Shown here: positions 36,858-48,200 of the stretch, one piece after another
Numbering within the stretch: position 1 is the first letter of the stretch
Layout of the letters: each line of letters opens with the position of its first letter
Source of the DNA: Bacteroidales bacterium
GTDB lineage: Bacteria > Bacteroidota > Bacteroidia > Bacteroidales > JAIOZK01
Length of the DNA: 64,000 nt
NCBI GenBank assembly: GCA_021740625.1
Contig: JAIOZK010000003.1
Span: 1-64,000 of the forward strand
Direction of reading: 5' to 3'
Program-made: the position numbers and the translations under genes
Notes under the pieces: model-generated
What the model was told of the DNA's origin: nothing
Databases searched by the model: none
What the model saw: the letters and a program-made list of their open reading frames with translations, nothing else

Positions 36858-39800
36858 CTAATTTACAATTACTTTGCGGTTTAATATAGCATTTTCATTT
36901 TCAAATGTCAAGAAATAAATTCCTTTTTCAAAACCATCAAGTTCGATTGATTTACGTGCAGAACCATTGATTTTAAGGGCTTTCTCTTCGTAAACTTTTT
37001 TACCATAGCTGTCGGTAAGCCTTATTGTAAGGCTTTTATTTCCTTCGCTTTTGAATTCAATGAAAAGAACCTCTCTGGCCGGTACCGGATAAACCCGGAT
37101 ATCAACTCCCGGGATTTCTTCCGCAATGCCTGCGCATTCGGTAAAAGTGATGATGCATTCGGCATATCCCTCACATCCATTTTCATCCGTAACGGTCAGG
37201 CCGATCGTTTTATCACCAATGCCAACACCTGTAGAATCCACGGTTATGCTCAGGTCGGTTGTATTGTCCGACCACAGATAGCTTGTGAAACCTTCGGGGG
37301 CTTCCAGGGTAATTTCATAATTGCAGCAAAGGCTGGTATCATTTCCAAGAACGAATTCGGGATTGTCAAGCACGTTGATCATTGCTGTTCCTTCTGCAAT
37401 GTTGGAACATCCCGAGGCATCAGTCACACTGTCGATGCTGTATTCCATGCTCGCTTCAGGGCTAACCGATGAATGCCAGGGTGTTTCTTCAATCTCAACC
37501 CAGGAACCATCTCCCAGTTTTACATTCCAGGGCGGAGTACCGCTGAGGTCAATTGTCAGTTCGGCGCTTTCGCCCTTGCAAATACTTTGTGATCCTGTAA
37601 GCATTGCTGTGGGTGCCTCGGCCAGATTGACTTCCAGTCCTTCTGATACGGGGCCCGCACCCATCATATTCATACCACATACCTTGACAACCGCGCTACC
37701 ATGAAAGGTTGCATCCCAGTTGATATGGACCTGTTTTCCGTTTCCGAATACCATTCCTGCGTCTTCTGGTTCAATGGTCCAGGCATAATAATCAGCATTG
37801 GCCACTCCTTCGGTGGTGTATTCAACATTTTCCTCACCCGCGCAAAGACTCACAATTCCGGCGGGAGTTGCTGCCTGACCGGGTGGATCTGTAAATCCAA
37901 AGAATTCCAGATATTTTTCCAGGAGCTCCTGTTTCGTATTAACATTATCCTCCAGTCCTCCGAATTCGTGTGAGGCACCGATTGTTTTGTAGGTTGTTCC
38001 GTCGTATGCTACCGCAGTACCATAATTCGGATTTTGATTTTCAAGGATCTGGAATGAGCCTCCTGCAGGATTGATGTGATCGATATAACCGTTCTCCCCG
38101 GCATAATTGTAAGTAAGACCTTCTGTGAATGATCCGTTTATCCCTTTAACGATGCCCAGGTCAGCACTGCCATCATGGGTGGCATTGATCTTGAAAAAAG
38201 GATGAACACTGGTTTGATCATCATAATACCAGGTATCGGCTCCTTCCATATAAAGATTGCCTCCGCTGAGTATAAAATCACGCAAAACAGATCCTTCCGC
38301 TGATGTTAACACATGATTGCTGGGATAGACACCCAGGCAAACAAAAATACTGTTGTAGTGTGAGAAATCTGTTATTGTGCTTGTCTGATACTGTGCCGCA
38401 ATATCCATATCATTTATGATATCAAATAGGTCGGGACCTGAACTCTGATTCTGGTCGAGATCCATCACCAGGATAGGGATTTGCCCTATGAGCAGGGGAA
38501 TGATCCCTTCTGTTGTATGACCGGAAACCGCAGTGGCGCTGAAAGCGAATTCTGCTTCGTGACCGGAGGGTGTGGTTGGCCTTGCATACACTTCAAATGC
38601 CTGTCCGGCCGTTCCCTCAGATCCGATCTCGCCATAGGGTTTATCATTGGTCAGAATTTCAATATATTCATCTTCGCAGGTCAGTTGACCGATCACTTCA
38701 TATGCAGGTGCTGATCCTGTATTGCCGATGCTGACGTTCAAGTTTGCAATTTCCCCGGGATCAAGCCTGCCGTTACCGTTCCCGCTGGCATCATCCAGGC
38801 TGAAGTCAAGGTATTGTAAATTGGGTGAATGAGCACTCACAGAAATGCTGCTTGACCAGGTGTTGTTTCCATCGTTTGCCTGCAGGCCAAGGATGACGAA
38901 ATGTTCATCAGGGATATCGTTCGCAAAAAAAGCAGTAAATCCGCTATCTATGCTGACCGCATTCTGCGTGGGAATATTCCCATAGGATTCGGTATCATCA
39001 GGGAAGCTTACATATTCATCTTCGCTGCTCATGATCACTTCCACATTTTCAGCATTTGCGTTTCCCACGTTTTTCATGCTCACCGTGAAAATAATCTCTT
39101 CTCCGTTATCAATCTGCTCATTTCCATTAACATCTGTAAAACTGAATTCATCTTTTACCACATAAGGACCGTTGGGCGGCGTAACTTCAACTTGTTCCAC
39201 ATACCTGTAATGATTGGTTTTGGTGACGGTCAGGGTAACAAATGTTGGCGGGTATTGCGGGATGATGGGAACATCCAGGTCAGCACCTGTACCTTCGGCA
39301 ACACCGATGATCTCTTCATTTACTGTGAGGGAAATAAGCGATCCCTCATCTGCATTGACCGTAAAATAATCCAGTCCGGCAAGCAGGTCCTGGTGTACAA
39401 CATTGAGTTCCTGGGGAACCTCGCTGTAAAGTTCCGAAAAAGTTCCGCCGTGGTGATGGAACAGGAAATAGGTTTCATCTTTGTTGCTGGTATTATAAGG
39501 CCAGTTGGATTGCTCCAGGAAATATTTTCCGGAAACATTGCCGAAAGACGGATACAAACCCCTGGGAGTTGGTGGCATATCGTAATCGGGCATGAATTCA
39601 GGCCACATATTGTCGTAAAGTCCCCAGACATAGGTGTCGTTCACGAATGAATAAGAAACCTCTGTTGGTGCAATACATCCCAGGGCACCTTTTGAATAGC
39701 GGTGAAATACCTCTACGAAACATTCACCGTAACTGAGGTTGTATTTTCCTGTTAAGCAATTGATGGAAAAAACAAAGGTGAGATCATCATTGTTGAGGTT

Positions 39801-41327
39801 CATGATGTCGTTTGAATTATAATCGGGTTCTCCCCAGCCGTCTTCATAACCATGATCGCGATGTTGCAAAATGAATGCTCCACTGTTGATGGCGTTGTTC
39901 ACCATTTGTGCCGTTCCACCCGACCAGTTGCCCAGTTCACCAGGAGTTTCGGGCAGGTAACCCAGTCCGTCGGGACCAAAATAATCGGTCACCATCCAGG
40001 TGTTCTGGTTGCTCGACCAGGTGCTGCCGGGTGTTCCGGAATAAATCTCATTGATCCTGACCGGATCCTTGCCCAATTCATTCCTGAAGAATCCACCCAC
40101 GGTCTCGGAACAGATCTGGAACCAGCGTTCGGTCTGCCAGCCCAGGGCTGTGATGGGATGATTGTAAAAGTCGGGATTGGTGGGGGGATCGGATTCATAA
40201 CTGAATATTTTTCCGAACATGATCTCAAGTTCGTCAGCATCGCGGGCGGTGATCCTGGAAAAAGTAATATCGGCCTGCTCATCTCCGTCCACATCTGCAT
40301 ATATATGATCCGAAACACAATATGAATTCCATACAGGTGATATGATGGTATTGCCGGAAGTGCCGTAATCACCAACCAGTAGTATAGCAGAGGGAGCCGG
40401 ATCCCAGGTGTTGTAAATATCATCTACCCAGGCTTCGATGGTATTGGTGTTGTTGCCGCCAATCTCGTCGATGGTCACTACCGTGGTGGAGATCCCCTGT
40501 TTGATACGCCATCTTTTCAGAGAGTCGGCCCAGTAAATAAAATCATTGTCATCGGGTACCACGATTACGTATTCATATCCTTGATCGCGCGAGGCCTTCA
40601 TGATCCTTTTGGAATAATCTATTTCGGGAATTACCTGCCTGTTCAGCAAAACATCATGCAGGATGGGGTCCCAGTAGCGACTGCGAAGTCTTTCTTCACC
40701 GTATGTTCCCGATCCGCCGCTAATGTTGAGTTCAATTTCCAGGTCGCGGTATACAATCAGCTCTTTGGTTACAGGATTGTACTGAAAGGGTGTAACACCC
40801 AGGATGACTGCATCCACCCCCCTGATCTCCCTTTTTTCGGAGATTTTCACCGGACTGGCAGGATAAAGGGCGTTCCTGGAATAGATCTTTTCATCCTTGC
40901 TGTATTTCAGAGGTTTGTTTTCATTGTCGCGGGGCAGTTCGAAAGCAGGGGCAATTTTAATGTTTTGATAAGTTTCCTTGCGGCTGCTCAAGATATTCAC
41001 ACTCACTTCAGCCCCGTCGGGGATGGCGATAAAACGACCGGAACCGGGCAGGTTGGGAGCGCCCGCATCATTGGGCAGGAAATGCCCCGGGAGGTTGATG
41101 TTGACCATGGATTCCCCTTTCAGTTCCATATCACTCATATAAAACTCCCGGATGGAATAATTTATATTGATGGCATCACTTCGCTGTTCTTTTAAGCTAA
41201 AACCTTGTTTTCCCCAGGGATCCTCATACGTGATTTTCTGACCCAAGGCAACTTGCATGTATGCTGCGAAAATCAGGAATAGGCTTGTATATTGTATTGT
41301 ATTCCTGCTTAAAGTAAAAATTTTCAT
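36858..41327 (-). CDS. C25 protease with GATase-like module, T9SS-secreted
   Basis: The largest protease here (1489 residues) has a signal peptide (1-29), propeptide, and C25 domain with His492 in LQHRDHGYEDGW and Cys524 in FSINCLTGKYN. Two CARDB-like domains with DPGE-type loops (DVNGNEQIDNGEE, DASGNGNGRLDPGE) come next, followed by a module of about 195 residues (about 950-1145) shared with three other proteins here. Ig-like domains and a T9SS sorting domain (VYPVPAREV) complete it. Active-site residues are intact; specificity is unknown. It is upstream of the Omp28-like gene and preceded by a terminator, so it probably heads a two-gene unit. Confidence 0.88.
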   Translation of the reverse strand: MKIFTLSRNTIQYTSLFLIFAAYMQVALGQKITYEDPWGKQGFSLKEQRSDAININYSIREFYMSDMELKGESMVNINLPGHFLPNDAGAPNLPGSGRFIAIPDGAEVSVNILSSRKETYQNIKIAPAFELPRDNENKPLKYSKDEKIYSRNALYPASPVKISEKREIRGVDAVILGVTPFQYNPVTKELIVYRDLEIELNISGGSGTYGEERLRSRYWDPILHDVLLNRQVIPEIDYSKRIMKASRDQGYEYVIVVPDDNDFIYWADSLKRWRIKQGISTTVVTIDEIGGNNTNTIEAWVDDIYNTWDPAPSAILLVGDYGTSGNTIISPVWNSYCVSDHIYADVDGDEQADITFSRITARDADELEIMFGKIFSYESDPPTNPDFYNHPITALGWQTERWFQICSETVGGFFRNELGKDPVRINEIYSGTPGSTWSSNQNTWMVTDYFGPDGLGYLPETPGELGNWSGGTAQMVNNAINSGAFILQHRDHGYEDGWGEPDYNSNDIMNLNNDDLTFVFSINCLTGKYNLSYGECFVEVFHRYSKGALGCIAPTEVSYSFVNDTYVWGLYDNMWPEFMPDYDMPPTPRGLYPSFGNVSGKYFLEQSNWPYNTSNKDETYFLFHHHGGTFSELYSEVPQELNVVHQDLLAGLDYFTVNADEGSLISLTVNEEIIGVAEGTGADLDVPIIPQYPPTFVTLTVTKTNHYRYVEQVEVTPPNGPYVVKDEFSFTDVNGNEQIDNGEEIIFTVSMKNVGNANAENVEVIMSSEDEYVSFPDDTESYGNIPTQNAVSIDSGFTAFFANDIPDEHFVILGLQANDGNNTWSSSISVSAHSPNLQYLDFSLDDASGNGNGRLDPGEIANLNVSIGNTGSAPAYEVIGQLTCEDEYIEILTNDKPYGEIGSEGTAGQAFEVYARPTTPSGHEAEFAFSATAVSGHTTEGIIPLLIGQIPILVMDLDQNQSSGPDLFDIINDMDIAAQYQTSTITDFSHYNSIFVCLGVYPSNHVLTSAEGSVLRDFILSGGNLYMEGADTWYYDDQTSVHPFFKINATHDGSADLGIVKGINGSFTEGLTYNYAGENGYIDHINPAGGSFQILENQNPNYGTAVAYDGTTYKTIGASHEFGGLEDNVNTKQELLEKYLEFFGFTDPPGQAATPAGIVSLCAGEENVEYTTEGVANADYYAWTIEPEDAGMVFGNGKQVHINWDATFHGSAVVKVCGMNMMGAGPVSEGLEVNLAEAPTAMLTGSQSICKGESAELTIDLSGTPPWNVKLGDGSWVEIEETPWHSSVSPEASMEYSIDSVTDASGCSNIAEGTAMINVLDNPEFVLGNDTSLCCNYEITLEAPEGFTSYLWSDNTTDLSITVDSTGVGIGDKTIGLTVTDENGCEGYAECIITFTECAGIAEEIPGVDIRVYPVPAREVLFIEFKSEGNKSLTIRLTDSYGKKVYEEKALKINGSARKSIELDGFEKGIYFLTFENENAILNRKVIVN

Positions 41328-41441
41328 AAGGATAAAGATTTGATTTTTAAAAACATGCCTGCAATTTACTATAAATTATTTTATATATGCAAAAATTTAC
41401 ATTTTTCATGTTTATTTTTAATGAATATAAAAAACCCAAAT

Positions 41442-41478
41442 AAAAATCCCCATAGTTTTTAATTCTACGGGGATTTTT
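41442..41478 (-). terminator. Terminator of the first Asp-box gene
   Basis: On the minus strand AAAAATCCCCGTAG pairs with CTATGGGGATTTTT across a 9-nt loop, followed by T-rich sequence. It lies 23 bp after the stop at 41501. Confidence 0.75.
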
Positions 41479-41500
41479 CCTTTAGACTTTTGCAAAGGAT

Positions 41501-44500
41501 TTACCTTAGGATTACTTTCTCCATCTTATAATTTCCATCTTTTTCCAGCATCAGCATCAGAATACCGGAAGTAGCTGTTTCCAGTTTGATTTCCATTTCA
41601 TGCCGGCCATTCACACTGACTGATTCAGCAGAATATATCTTTCTGCCGGAAGAATTCAGGATGCTGATATTGAGGATTTGATCTGCAGGTGATCGCAATG
41701 TTAAGGTAAAGCTACCTTCATTCGGATTGGGATAGATTTGCAGGCTTGTCTTTGCAAAGATCTCATCTACACCAAATGAGCAATTTTTCAATTCCACGGC
41801 AACGGTATCATAATTCACGCATGAATTCATATCGGTCACTTCCACCCAGAATTCATAGGTTCCGAAGTCATAATGATTTGTATCGATGCTGATCGTTTGT
41901 GTTGTAGCTCCTGTTGACCAGTAGTGTGATGCATCGGGGTTGCCGGCATCCAGCACCAGGATTTCGTCTTCACAGATCATGGTATCGGGCCCGAGGGAAA
42001 TTTGCGGCAGGGGATTCACCATCAGGCTAACTGTATCAGTGTTCACACAACCGAATTCATTGGTCACTTCCACCCAGTATTCACCGCTTTCGCTCACGGT
42101 AATTTCATCGTTCGTACTGCCATTGCTCCAGAGGTAGCTAGCATAGTCCCCTTCAGCCATGAAGGTATGCTCTTCGCCCTGGCAAATGCTAACATCAGTT
42201 CCGAGGTCTACTTGTGGTTTGGGGTGTACCATCACTTCGACATTGCCGGTAACCTGGTTTTCACCATCATCTACTTCCACAAAGAAAGTGGTATTTTCCA
42301 TGATGCTTTCAAACACAGGATCTTGTTCCGTCGAAGTGTATCCTTCCGGTTCGGAGGTCCAGGAATAGGCATAGTTTCCTGATCCCCCTTCCACCTCAAC
42401 ATGCAGTTGGCTGGATCCTCCGGGACAGATTTCCGTTGGATCGGCGCTGGCATTCACCAGCATCGGGATTACGAGAAAATCATAAGGAATGGTGTATTCC
42501 GGGTTATCGGGATCGTTGGAATTGATCACGATATTGTATGAATATTCCCCGGCCGCTACTTTGCTACCATCTATGGTGCTGCTGATTTCTACAGAATCGC
42601 CTGCCGGGATATTCCCGGCATAAGGTTGCATATTGATCCAGTCTTCAATATTCACGGTATAATCTTCCACCTCACCCCTGGGTGCATTGCCACAGGGCGA
42701 CAGGGCATCCGTATAATTGATCCTGATGCGCATGCGGGTGCTTCCTTGTGTTGCATAGGGCGGGGGAACAATGGTGGCTGTATAAGGTCCTGCGCCAGGC
42801 GAACCATTTACTTCAATGGGGTTCTCATCCGAAAAGCTCTCATCCTGGTCCCAATCAATCCAGATACCGCAGCGATCGAAAAGATTGCCGTTCCCATTTT
42901 CAATGCTGATCTCATATTCCTCACCAATGCGCATGTTAGTAGATTGATCGGTATTATCAGCATATCCGTCACAATCCGAACTGTTGTCGATTTCGCCTAC
43001 CTGAACGCGGCTGATGTATTCGGTACATCCTCCTGAAGCCAGGCAGTATGCCAGTTCCGTATTATCATTATCTGCATTGTAAAGATTGATAAAATAGGAA
43101 AGCTCCAGTTCACCTATGTTATGGATCCAGAATGTTTCCGTGGAAGTGCTTCCTTTCAAGAGGGTATCCTGGATAGCTTGCGGGTTGGCTGCGATCTGCG
43201 CACTGCCCCATTGCACCGAAGTGCTGACAGGGTCTGATTCCAGTCCGCCCTGGAAAATGGCAATTACCGTGTATTCATAAATACCATAATCAGGAAGCTG
43301 GTCCGTATAATTCATCTGAACCGTTGCGCCCTCGAGCTCACCGTCGCGGTATATTTTAAAATGTTCGAAGCCAACACCGCCACTATGCAGTTGCCAACTC
43401 AGGTCTACTTCTCCGGTTTCCTCATCCAGTTCGGCCTGCAGGTTATAAGGATTTACAACCTGTACAAGCTGGTAAGGAGATACATAGGTCATGGCAGCAC
43501 TTTCACGATTGTCTGTCCAGGAGGGGTAAACCCATCCACCCCTGGCTGTGATTCCGAGGTAATCTCCAAAATATCCGGATGCCAGTCCTGGAATGGGACT
43601 TGGTGTAAAAGACACATCGCTCACCTTCATGTCTTCCCAGCTTTCTCCGCCGTCCAGGGAGTTGGAAACCCAGGCTTCACATTCCTGCGGACCTACATTT
43701 CTGTCGTCATAGTAGACCACACTCAGGCTTCCTGTTTCGGGATCGCAGGCGATCCAGGGGAAATAATGTTCATTGCCCTGGCTGAAGTCATCCTGGTTCA
43801 CGCGGATTGGATCCGACCAGGTTTCTCCTTCATCTGTTGATTTGATCATATAGACACTGATGTCGGGACCATTGTTTATACCAGGCTCTCCAATGTTGGA
43901 CCAGACCACGTAAATATCCCCGCGATTGGGACCATTGCTGATGTCGACATCCATCACAGGAAAGGAATTCACACGCATATTCTTGGAGGTTTCCGAATTC
44001 CTGATGCCCCGGATATTTTCAATGATCCTGATGGCCGGTTCCCAGGTTTCACCTCCATCGTAGGATTTGGCAAAGCCCATTGCATTTTCGTCGGAAGGCC
44101 AGCTATCATATATTGTCCAGACGGCGTAAACTTCCCCGTTGGGTCCGGTACTCAGGTTAACGCCCTGGTTGTGGTTTCCTGCATTCACGGCCTGGCTGAT
44201 CCCCTTTGGTGAAGACCAGCTTTCTCCTCTTGTGTTGGAATAACAAAGTTCAATTTCGTCTATATTGGGTCCCGATCCGCTCAGGGGCGTCCAGGCATCG
44301 TAGAGATTTCCCTGGTAAGGACTCGCAGGGCTGTTATCGATCCACATATGATTTTTGTCCAGGAGGTTGAAGCCTCCGTATGAATTGGCAACATTCACAC
44401 TGGTCCAGGTTTCTCCTTCATCGTCTGAATAGGCGATTCCCTGTCCGCTGGCGGTTGTGATAAACCCGACATACCAGCGACCCAGGTGATCGATGGCGGT

Positions 44501-44974
44501 AGTCGGGTCTCCTGAATTGTTGCCGCCTGCCCCTTCTATCTCACCTTTCCAGGTTTCTCCACCATCGTATGAGTAGAGGTCATCGGCTCCAAACAAAGAA
44601 GTCCCGCTGCCGGGATCTGTGGTTGAATTGTTCGAATTCAAAATATGTTGGTTATCATTGGGATTGATAAAAACGGAATTCTCACTCTGGGTGGAATTTT
44701 CTTCTGTTACCGGCACATCCGGTGAATTGGTCGTCACCACAAGCCTGGAATTCAATTCACTGCCGGTATATACAGCCGGTTCGATATCCCGGTTTTCAGG
44801 ATTCAGGGTGGCCAGACCCATTTCCGCCATTTTGATCCAGTATCCGTTGTTGTCAACCCAGGGAACTACTTCAACTTGCTTTTGCTGTAGTGTTTTGGAG
44901 TCGTCTCCGACTACGAATCCGATAACTCCTGATAGTACTAATATTGCGAGGATTATGATTGTACTTTTTTTCAT
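41501..44974 (-). CDS. Asp-box beta-propeller protein (sialidase-like fold), T9SS-secreted
   Basis: The 1157-residue protein has a signal-like N-terminus (1-22) and six Asp boxes between residues 135 and 446 (SYDGGETW, SDDEGETW, SNTRGESW, SYDGGETW, STDEGETW, SLDGGESW), which imply a six-bladed propeller. A fibronectin-III-like part, a GEVED domain (RGEVEDYTVNIE), Ig-like domains and a T9SS sorting domain (IYPNPNEG) follow. Such proteins are often annotated as exo-alpha-sialidase, but I do not see the Arg-Ile-Pro motif or the Arg triad, so enzymatic activity is unproven. It has its own terminator and is flanked upstream by another. It is paralogous to the protein at 45.3 kb. Confidence 0.82.
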   Translation of the reverse strand: MKKSTIIILAILVLSGVIGFVVGDDSKTLQQKQVEVVPWVDNNGYWIKMAEMGLATLNPENRDIEPAVYTGSELNSRLVVTTNSPDVPVTEENSTQSENSVFINPNDNQHILNSNNSTTDPGSGTSLFGADDLYSYDGGETWKGEIEGAGGNNSGDPTTAIDHLGRWYVGFITTASGQGIAYSDDEGETWTSVNVANSYGGFNLLDKNHMWIDNSPASPYQGNLYDAWTPLSGSGPNIDEIELCYSNTRGESWSSPKGISQAVNAGNHNQGVNLSTGPNGEVYAVWTIYDSWPSDENAMGFAKSYDGGETWEPAIRIIENIRGIRNSETSKNMRVNSFPVMDVDISNGPNRGDIYVVWSNIGEPGINNGPDISVYMIKSTDEGETWSDPIRVNQDDFSQGNEHYFPWIACDPETGSLSVVYYDDRNVGPQECEAWVSNSLDGGESWEDMKVSDVSFTPSPIPGLASGYFGDYLGITARGGWVYPSWTDNRESAAMTYVSPYQLVQVVNPYNLQAELDEETGEVDLSWQLHSGGVGFEHFKIYRDGELEGATVQMNYTDQLPDYGIYEYTVIAIFQGGLESDPVSTSVQWGSAQIAANPQAIQDTLLKGSTSTETFWIHNIGELELSYFINLYNADNDNTELAYCLASGGCTEYISRVQVGEIDNSSDCDGYADNTDQSTNMRIGEEYEISIENGNGNLFDRCGIWIDWDQDESFSDENPIEVNGSPGAGPYTATIVPPPYATQGSTRMRIRINYTDALSPCGNAPRGEVEDYTVNIEDWINMQPYAGNIPAGDSVEISSTIDGSKVAAGEYSYNIVINSNDPDNPEYTIPYDFLVIPMLVNASADPTEICPGGSSQLHVEVEGGSGNYAYSWTSEPEGYTSTEQDPVFESIMENTTFFVEVDDGENQVTGNVEVMVHPKPQVDLGTDVSICQGEEHTFMAEGDYASYLWSNGSTNDEITVSESGEYWVEVTNEFGCVNTDTVSLMVNPLPQISLGPDTMICEDEILVLDAGNPDASHYWSTGATTQTISIDTNHYDFGTYEFWVEVTDMNSCVNYDTVAVELKNCSFGVDEIFAKTSLQIYPNPNEGSFTLTLRSPADQILNISILNSSGRKIYSAESVSVNGRHEMEIKLETATSGILMLMLEKDGNYKMEKVILR

Positions 44975-45279
44975 GACATTTAATGATTTATGAATAATCT
45001 AAATTACAAAACAAAAACCTTGAATCCAATTGCAACAAGCGGGCTTTTGCAATTTTGAATACAAAAAGAGGCTGTCTGGTTCTATGCATTACAGGCAGCC
45101 TCCATTTGTGAATTATTTTGGAGTCTGACCTAAAGTCGTAATTTTATTACGACCCTCCGCACGCTCCTTGGTCCCCTGAAAGGGAAATCAACGCACAATC
45201 AGGGGATTGTGCTGTTTCTCCCCTAAGAGGAGTAAGTGTCGAGGTGAAAGTATAAGGACAAACGCTATTTTATTGTCTG
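44975..45279. other. Intergenic region with hairpins
   Basis: Besides the terminator at 45063-45102, it holds a hairpin GTCGTAAT-TTT-ATTACGAC (45135-45153) and a CCCTGAAAGGG palindrome (45174-45184) like those bordering the repeat at 2.3 kb. No gene is seen. Confidence 0.6.
45063..45102 (-). terminator. Terminator of the four-gene peptidase operon
   Basis: On the minus strand GAGGCTGCCTG and CAGACAGCCTC form a stem with one mismatch, followed by five T. It lies about 180 bp after the stop at 45280 and separates that operon from the next Asp-box gene. Confidence 0.75.
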
Positions 45280-48200
45280 TCATTTCTTAATAACACTCTT
45301 CGTCCATCTGCTGCCATCATGCTCAACAATGATCGTATACAGTCCGTCTGCAAATCCGGACAGATCGATGCGTTCATTGTGTTCACCCCACAGGTGAATT
45401 TGTTTTTCGTCGAATACGGTTTCACCCATCTGGTTGATGATGCTGATCCTGACTTTTATATCTTCTTCAGGGATCAACTTAAGGGTAAACTCTCCACCGG
45501 AGGGATTCGGATAAACATTGATGTCAATCTGTTTCAGGTATTCTGCAATATCGGTACAATCCTTAAAACTGATGTTTACGGTATCTGTTGTTGTGCATCC
45601 ATTCTCATTCGTTACCTGTACCCAAACAGTTTTGGTACCGACGCCCGTACCGGCAGAATCAACTGTAATGCTGGGTGTGGTTTCCCCATCCGACCAGAGA
45701 TAAGCGTAGCCGCTTTGTTCGCCGGCATCCAGCAGGTATTCGGTATGGGCACAGATCAGGGTGTCCTGTCCGATGTCAACCAGGGGTACATCCAGTACAA
45801 TGACCTCGAGGGTGTCGTGCGTCATCCCAATGCTGTCGCTTACCGTGGCGATAAACAATGTTCTTTCGGTGATGTTCTCAAAAACAGGCAAGGTATCCTG
45901 TGATGAATAACCTTCGGGGATGGACGACCACTGGTACATCAAATCACCATGGCCTCCCGCAGTTCCAAAATGCAATTCCACGGAAGCATGTGCACAGATT
46001 GTATCTGTTTTTGCACCGGTAGTGTCGTTTGCAAAACCTGTATTTGCTTCCAGATCGGTTACACCAAGATGGATCGGAACGATCAACTCTGGTTGCTCGG
46101 GATCGTTGTGTGCAATGTTCAGTTCGGCATAATAATTTCCAATGTCGAGTGTGCCTGCATCAAGTTGCACACCGATCACGATAGAATCGCCTGCAGCTAC
46201 AGCGCCACCATAGTTGTCAATTTGCAGCCAGTTACTGACCATAATGGTATAATCTTCCACTTCGCCATAACTGTCGATGCCACAGGGTTCGGGAGTTTTG
46301 CTGTATGTAATCCTGATGCGCATGCGGGTTTCTCCACCAACCGCACCCGATGGTGTTTCAATGCTGGCTGTATAGGGTCCCACTCCCGGAGTACCATTCA
46401 CTATAATGGGCTCATCGTCTGTAAAATCTTCATTCCGGTTCCAGTCGATCCAGATGCCACATTCATCCTGTGCCCATTGTGTACTTCCGTTCGTAACTTC
46501 CATCTCATAAGTACTGCCAACACTCATCAAAGTGGAAAGATCAGTGAAATCCTGGTAACCGCTACTCTCACTTCCTGATGAATTGTCAATGTCTCCGACA
46601 ACAACTCTTTGGATGTATTCGTCATCATAAGTTGCAGCACCTGCCTCACAATACTCCTGAATATCCCTTCCCCTGCTTTGAATGAATGGTGAAATGTCAT
46701 ATTCCAGTTCCAATTCACCTACATTATGAATGGTAATATAATGTATGGAAGAATCTCCGGGTTTCAGGGTGGCATTTATTCCAGCAGGGTTCACTCCGAT
46801 ATGAGCATCTCCCCATTGAACCGATGTTCCTGCCATGATGGATTCTCCATCCTCACCATAAAAAGCTGTAACACCATACTGGTATATACCGTAATCGGGA
46901 AGGCTCTCAGTGAATTGAGTTTCGGTACTTGTTCCCACTTCGATACTATCCCGGTAAATGATAAAATGCTCGAATCCTTCTCCACCCTCAAAGTTCCAGT
47001 TTAAAGTAGATTCCCCTGATTCAAAGGTCACAAAACCTTCCAGGTCGTAAGGAGTGGGCAGGGGATTGGTTTGATAGGGTGAGGTATAAGACATGGCCGT
47101 ACCACTTCGGTTGTCGGTCCATACCGGGTAAACCCATCCGTCGTTGGCCGAAATGCCGAGATAATCCCCGAAATAACCGGATGCCAGCCCGGAAATTGGG
47201 GATGGCGTGAAGGCCACATCACTCACCTTGAAGTCTTCCCATGTTTCGCCGGCATCGTAGCTGTTGGCACAGAAAACTTCGCACTGGGTGCTGTTCACAT
47301 TGCGGTCGTCGTAAAAGATCACACTGAGTGCTCCGTTGGCAGGATCGCAGGTGATCCAGGGAAAATAATGTTCTTTGCCCAGCCCAGCGGGATCCTGGTT
47401 CACCCGAATGGGTTCCGACCATGTTTCGCCCTGGTCGGATGATTTGATCACATAAACATCTTTATCGCTTCCGGAATTAACTCCTGGTATCCCGATGTTC
47501 GTCCAGACGACATAAATATTTCCGCTATTGGGTCCATTGCTGATATCGACTGCCGCCACCGGGAATGAATTCACGCGCATATTTTTGGATGTTGTCGTAT
47601 TCCGGATTCCCCGGATATCTTCAATGATCCTGGTGGCATCTTCCCATGTTTCACCTCCGTCAAATGACCTGGCAAAACCAATGGCATTCTCATCCATTGG
47701 CCAACTGTCATAAATTGCCCAAACTGCATATACTTCACCATTGGGTCCAGTGCTCAGGTTCACCCCCTGGTTGTGGCTTCCGGCATTCACAGCGGCACTA
47801 ACATTTATCGGTGCCGACCAGCTTTCACCTTCATCATGTGAATAAGAAAGGGCAATTTCACTGTCGTAAATAGCATTGAAGGGTGTCCATGCGTTGTAAA
47901 GGCTACCTTCGTAGGGACTGGAAGAACTGTTGTCGATCCACATATGATTCTTATCCAGCAGACCACCTCCGGCGGATGCTACCAGCTTGCTTGTCCAGCT
48001 TTCTCCCTGGTCATCGGAGTAGGAAACACCCTGTCCGCCACCAGAAGAAATATAACCAACGTACCATCGTCCGCTGAGGCTGATGGCTGTGGAGGGATCG
48101 CCGGAATTGGGACCGCCGGCCCCGGCTATTTCTCCGCCCCAGGTTTCCGCGGCATCGAAAGAGAAAAAGTCGTTGGCGCCATACAGCGTAATCGAACCGC